Source: Betaproteobacteria bacterium UBA2592 (GTDB lineage: Bacteria; Pseudomonadota; Gammaproteobacteria; Burkholderiales; Rhodocyclaceae). Taken from it: a DNA stretch of 64,000 bases. This document shows, piece by piece, positions 60,632 to 64,000 of the stretch. Every line of letters begins with the position of its first letter. Position 1 is the stretch's first letter. Below the pieces are notes generated by a model that saw nothing but the letters and a program-made list of their open reading frames with translations, was not told where the DNA came from and ran no database searches. Where the stretch lies: contig DDKS01000006.1 in NCBI GenBank assembly GCA_002340095.1, positions 1 to 64,000 on the forward strand. Direction: 5' to 3'. The position numbers and the translations under genes were made by a program.

Positions 60632-61551
60632 AAGTGGGTTGCATCGGTCTGGGGGTCATGGGCTTGCCCATGGCCCGGCATCTGGCGGCAGCCGGGCACG
60701 AACTGCATGTATGGGCGCGCCGCCCGGCGTCCCTGGCACCCCTGGCCGACCTCGCCCCCCGGGTGGCCGCCACCCCGGCGGCTCTGGCCGGAGCCTGCGA
60801 TGTGGTCATCAGCATCGTCACCGCCGACGCGGACGTGGCTGGCCTGGTGTATGGCCCCGAGGGACTGCTGGCCGGGGCGGCGCCGGGCTTCATCCACGTG
60901 GACATGAGCACCATCAGTTCCGGCATGGCCCGGCAACTCGCGGCGGCCTACCGGGGGCAGGGGGCGGATTTCATCGACGCCCCCGTTTCCGGCGGCGCCC
61001 AGGGGGCCCAGGCGGCTACCCTGGCCATCATGGCCGGTGGCGAGGCGGCCACCCTGGAGCGGGTGCGGCCGCTTCTGACCTGCCTGGGGTCCCGCATCGT
61101 CCATGTGGGCGAAAGTGGCGCCGGCCAGGTGGCCAAGGCCTGCAATCAGATGATCATGGTGGCTGCCATCGAGGCGGTGGCCGAGGCCCTGCACCTGGCT
61201 GCCGCAGCCGGGGCCGACCCCGCCCGGGTGAAGCAGGCCCTGGCCGGCGGCTCCGCCGCCAGCCGGGTGCTGGAGGTGATGGGCGAGCGCATGGTGCAGC
61301 GGGATTTCGCCGCCGGCATCGAGGCCCGGCTGCATCACAAGGATTTCGGCATCCTGCTGCGCCAGGCGTTTCAACTGGGGGTGCCCCTGCCCCTGATGGC
61401 CCAGGTTGGCCAGCAACTCAACGTCCTGATGGGCCGGGGCTGGGGCAGGGAAGACACGGCCTGCCTGCTACGGGTGCTGGAGCAGGGGGATGGCAGTGGA
61501 GAGCCAGGGCGCCAGTCCCAGAGCAGGGCCCAGTCCAGAACCTCCCGGTGA
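60628..61551 (+). CDS. Beta-hydroxyacid dehydrogenase (second paralogue)
   Basis: A 307-residue 3-hydroxyisobutyrate/tartronate-semialdehyde reductase family enzyme with VGCIGLGVMGLPMA, DAPVSGGAQGA near 116-126 and catalytic Lys170 (GQVAKACNQ). The first 290 residues align end to end with the product of 56357-57229; the last 18 are a Ser/Arg/Gln-rich tail (QSQSRAQSRTSR). The ATG overlaps the diguanylate cyclase stop. Substrate is unknown. It is convergent with the aldolase gene, with 2 bases between stops. Confidence 0.85.
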   Translation: MKVGCIGLGVMGLPMARHLAAAGHELHVWARRPASLAPLADLAPRVAATPAALAGACDVVISIVTADADVAGLVYGPEGLLAGAAPGFIHVDMSTISSGMARQLAAAYRGQGADFIDAPVSGGAQGAQAATLAIMAGGEAATLERVRPLLTCLGSRIVHVGESGAGQVAKACNQMIMVAAIEAVAEALHLAAAAGADPARVKQALAGGSAASRVLEVMGERMVQRDFAAGIEARLHHKDFGILLRQAFQLGVPLPLMAQVGQQLNVLMGRGWGREDTACLLRVLEQGDGSGEPGRQSQSRAQSRTSR

Positions 61552-61553
61552 TC

Positions 61554-62184
61554 TCACTGTTTGCCCTGCTGCCCGTAGCCCTTGAACCGTTCCAGCACCG
61601 CCGCCATTTCCTTCGGGTTCAGCAGTACCGGTTCGCCCAGCTGGCAGGCACGCCAGTACTGTTCGCACAGGGCTTCCAGTTCAATGCCCAGGTCGAGAGC
61701 CTGTTTCAGGGTTTTGCCGAAGACCAGCATGCCGTGGTTCGCCAGCAGGCAGGCCGAGCGTCCCTCCAGGGCGGCCAGGGCCGCCTCCGAAAGCGCCTGG
61801 GTGCCGAACAGGGCGTAGGCGCTGCAGCGTACCGTGTCGCCGCCGAAGCGGGCGATCATGTAATGGAAAGGGGGAATTTCCCGGCGCAGGCAGGCCAAGC
61901 TGACCGCAAAGGGGGCGTGGGCGTGCAGGATGGCGCCGGCCTCGGGCCGGGTGGCGTAGATGTCCCGGTGAAAGCGCCATTCGGAAGAAGGTTCCCGGCG
62001 GCCTTCCACGCGCCCGTCCAGGCCCATCCAGGGGATGTCGGCGGGCTCCAGATCGGCGTAGTCCATGCCCGTGGGGGTGATGAGAAAACCCTCCCCGTGA
62101 CGCACGCTCAGGTTGCCTGCGGTGCCCCGGTTGAGGCCGGCGGCGGCCATGGCCCGGGCGGTGGCGATCAGCTCGCTCTGCCGC

Positions 62185-62192
<8 letters not shown>
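61554..62192 (-). CDS. Class II aldolase, FucA-like (probable deoxy-pentulose-phosphate aldolase)
   Basis: A 212-residue zinc aldolase very similar in layout to L-fuculose-1-phosphate aldolase: GLNRGTAGNLSVR near 20-32, LITPTGMDY, the catalytic glutamate Glu71 in EPSSEWRFH, zinc histidines in LHAHAPF and LLANHG, and the ending AAVLERFKGYG. No fucose genes are present. Next to mtnA it more likely cleaves a 5-methylthio- or 5-deoxy-ribulose-1-phosphate in a DHAP-shunt pathway, or acts as an MtnB-type dehydratase. The start overlaps the end of mtnA by 8 bases. Confidence 0.82.
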
Positions 62193-63267
<1,075 letters not shown>

Positions 63268-63272
63268 GGGGG

Positions 63273-63998
63273 TCAGGTGCCGGAGAAGCCGCTCAGGTAG
63301 AGGGCCAGCAGGGCCATCAGGATGCCGATGAAAAAGAAGAAACCGATGGGGCTCTTCTGTTCGGCGTAGGGGTCCTGATGGCTGCGCGCCGCTCCGTCGG
63401 GCAGGCTGGCGAGTTGGGTGAGGGCGGTGCCGAAGGGAATATTGATGCGGGCCCGGGCATTCACCGCCCAGCCGTTGGCATCCAGCAGCGCGGCCAGGCT
63501 GCGGTTCCGGAGCTTGAACCAGGCCATGGCCATGGCCGGACCGGAGATCAGCAGCAGGATGCCGGCCAGGGCCAGGGGGATCTGCCAGGCCTTGAGGCCC
63601 AAAAAGCCGGTGATCACCGAGGCCACGGCCGTGCCCAGGGCGCCCAGGGCGAGACCGATGGCGGCGAAGATACCGGCGAACTTGGCCGCATCGAAGGGGG
63701 CCGGTTTGGCGGCTTCGGCCGGGGTTCCCGGGGCTGTCGTGGCTTTTTCCGCCAGCAGGGCGTCGGCCTGCTTCGACTTGGCGGCGGCGAATTTCTGCAC
63801 TTGCTCGGCAATCAGCTTGGCCGCTTTCTTGTAGGGGGACCAGAAGGCCTGGCGCAGGCTGATGGGGTGGTCCACGATGCGGGTCACCGTGGCGTCCCAG
63901 TCCAGTCCCTGGCGGTCGTAGAACACCCCGTTCCTGCCCACGATCAGCTGGTCGGCGTCTCCGGCGGTGATGGCGGCGGCAATGGTCTTCTTCTGGCC
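63273..63998 (-). CDS. Conserved membrane protein of unknown function (partial, N-terminus beyond window)
   Basis: The C-terminal 241 codons of a longer protein; the frame is open to the window edge with no clear start, so the gene continues to the right. Visible parts are a soluble region (GRNGVFYDRQGLDWDATVTR, then FWSPYKKAAKLI), an Ala/Lys-rich linker, two hydrophobic segments (about IFAAIGLALGALGTAVAS and LPLALAGILLLISGP-like), a domain with LLDANGWAVNARARINIPFG, and a final membrane segment. I recognise it as a conserved pattern but know no function. It is transcribed toward mtnA with a 5-base gap. Confidence 0.75.
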   Translation of the reverse strand, partial: GQKKTIAAAITAGDADQLIVGRNGVFYDRQGLDWDATVTRIVDHPISLRQAFWSPYKKAAKLIAEQVQKFAAAKSKQADALLAEKATTAPGTPAEAAKPAPFDAAKFAGIFAAIGLALGALGTAVASVITGFLGLKAWQIPLALAGILLLISGPAMAMAWFKLRNRSLAALLDANGWAVNARARINIPFGTALTQLASLPDGAARSHQDPYAEQKSPIGFFFFIGILMALLALYLSGFSGT

Positions 63999-64000
63999 GT

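Overview
This 64-kb window is GC-rich chromosomal DNA of a betaproteobacterium. Gene order and content (dat-ybeD-lipB-lipA, coaX-SPOR, a Nudix-ThiE fusion, an Rnf cluster divergent from nifLA, a GDT1-type Mn exporter behind a yybP-ykoY riboswitch, queA-tgt-yajC-secDF) suggest a nitrogen-fixing member of the Rhodocyclales, similar to Azospira, Azoarcus or Dechloromonas. This placement is inferred from gene content; no database search was run. Coding density is high and no gene-free stretch exceeds about 300 bases.

Layout. 0-8.3 kb: cell-wall carboxypeptidase, D-amino-acid aminotransferase and lipoate synthesis genes, an MBL hydrolase, tcdA with an HPt/HD-GYP protein on the minus strand, ispB and tRNA-Pro. 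8.4-13.4 kb: a TAXI-type binding protein coupled to a ParA-like ATPase, two transporters, and a 150-bp inverted-repeat element that carries the stop codons of both flanking genes. 13.5-25.3 kb: ntrB-ntrC, biotin and CoA genes, trpB2, zapD-yacG, a Nudix-ThiE fusion, a DUF815 ATPase and mltA. 25.3-32.4 kb: ammonium transporter, Lrp regulator divergent from leuA, dsbC, a Ubi hydroxylase and a cytochrome c. 32.4-41.1 kb: rnfABCDGEH on the minus strand, divergent from nifL-nifA. 41.1-55.5 kb: ubiC and small genes, Mn riboswitch and exporter, tRNA-Leu, queA-tgt-yajC-secD-secF, cytochrome b561 and an RND pump. 55.5-64 kb: ferredoxin-nifZ, two paralogous hydroxyacid dehydrogenases flanking a large diguanylate cyclase, then mtnA with a FucA-like aldolase and a partial membrane protein.

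The most coherent system is a nitrogen-control circuit readable from the DNA. NtrB/NtrC are encoded at 14-16.5 kb. Sites matching the NtrC palindrome plus sigma-54 (-24/-12) promoters lie before amt (25.35-25.44 kb) and before nifLA (37.83-37.97 kb). NifA is encoded at 39.5 kb, and two nearly identical NifA upstream activator sequences (TGT-N10-ACA, sharing the core TGTCGCAAA) sit before sigma-54 promoters for rnfA (37.75-37.88 kb) and for a [2Fe-2S] ferredoxin-nifZ pair (55.50-55.57 kb). Rnf and the ferredoxin would feed low-potential electrons to nitrogenase, whose structural genes are not in this window.

Two members of this circuit are broken by single-nucleotide lesions: nifL has an in-frame TAG just before its ATPase domain, and the ferredoxin has a one-base deletion in a G run. 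Either these are sequence errors, or the strain has lost its NifL brake and one ferredoxin.
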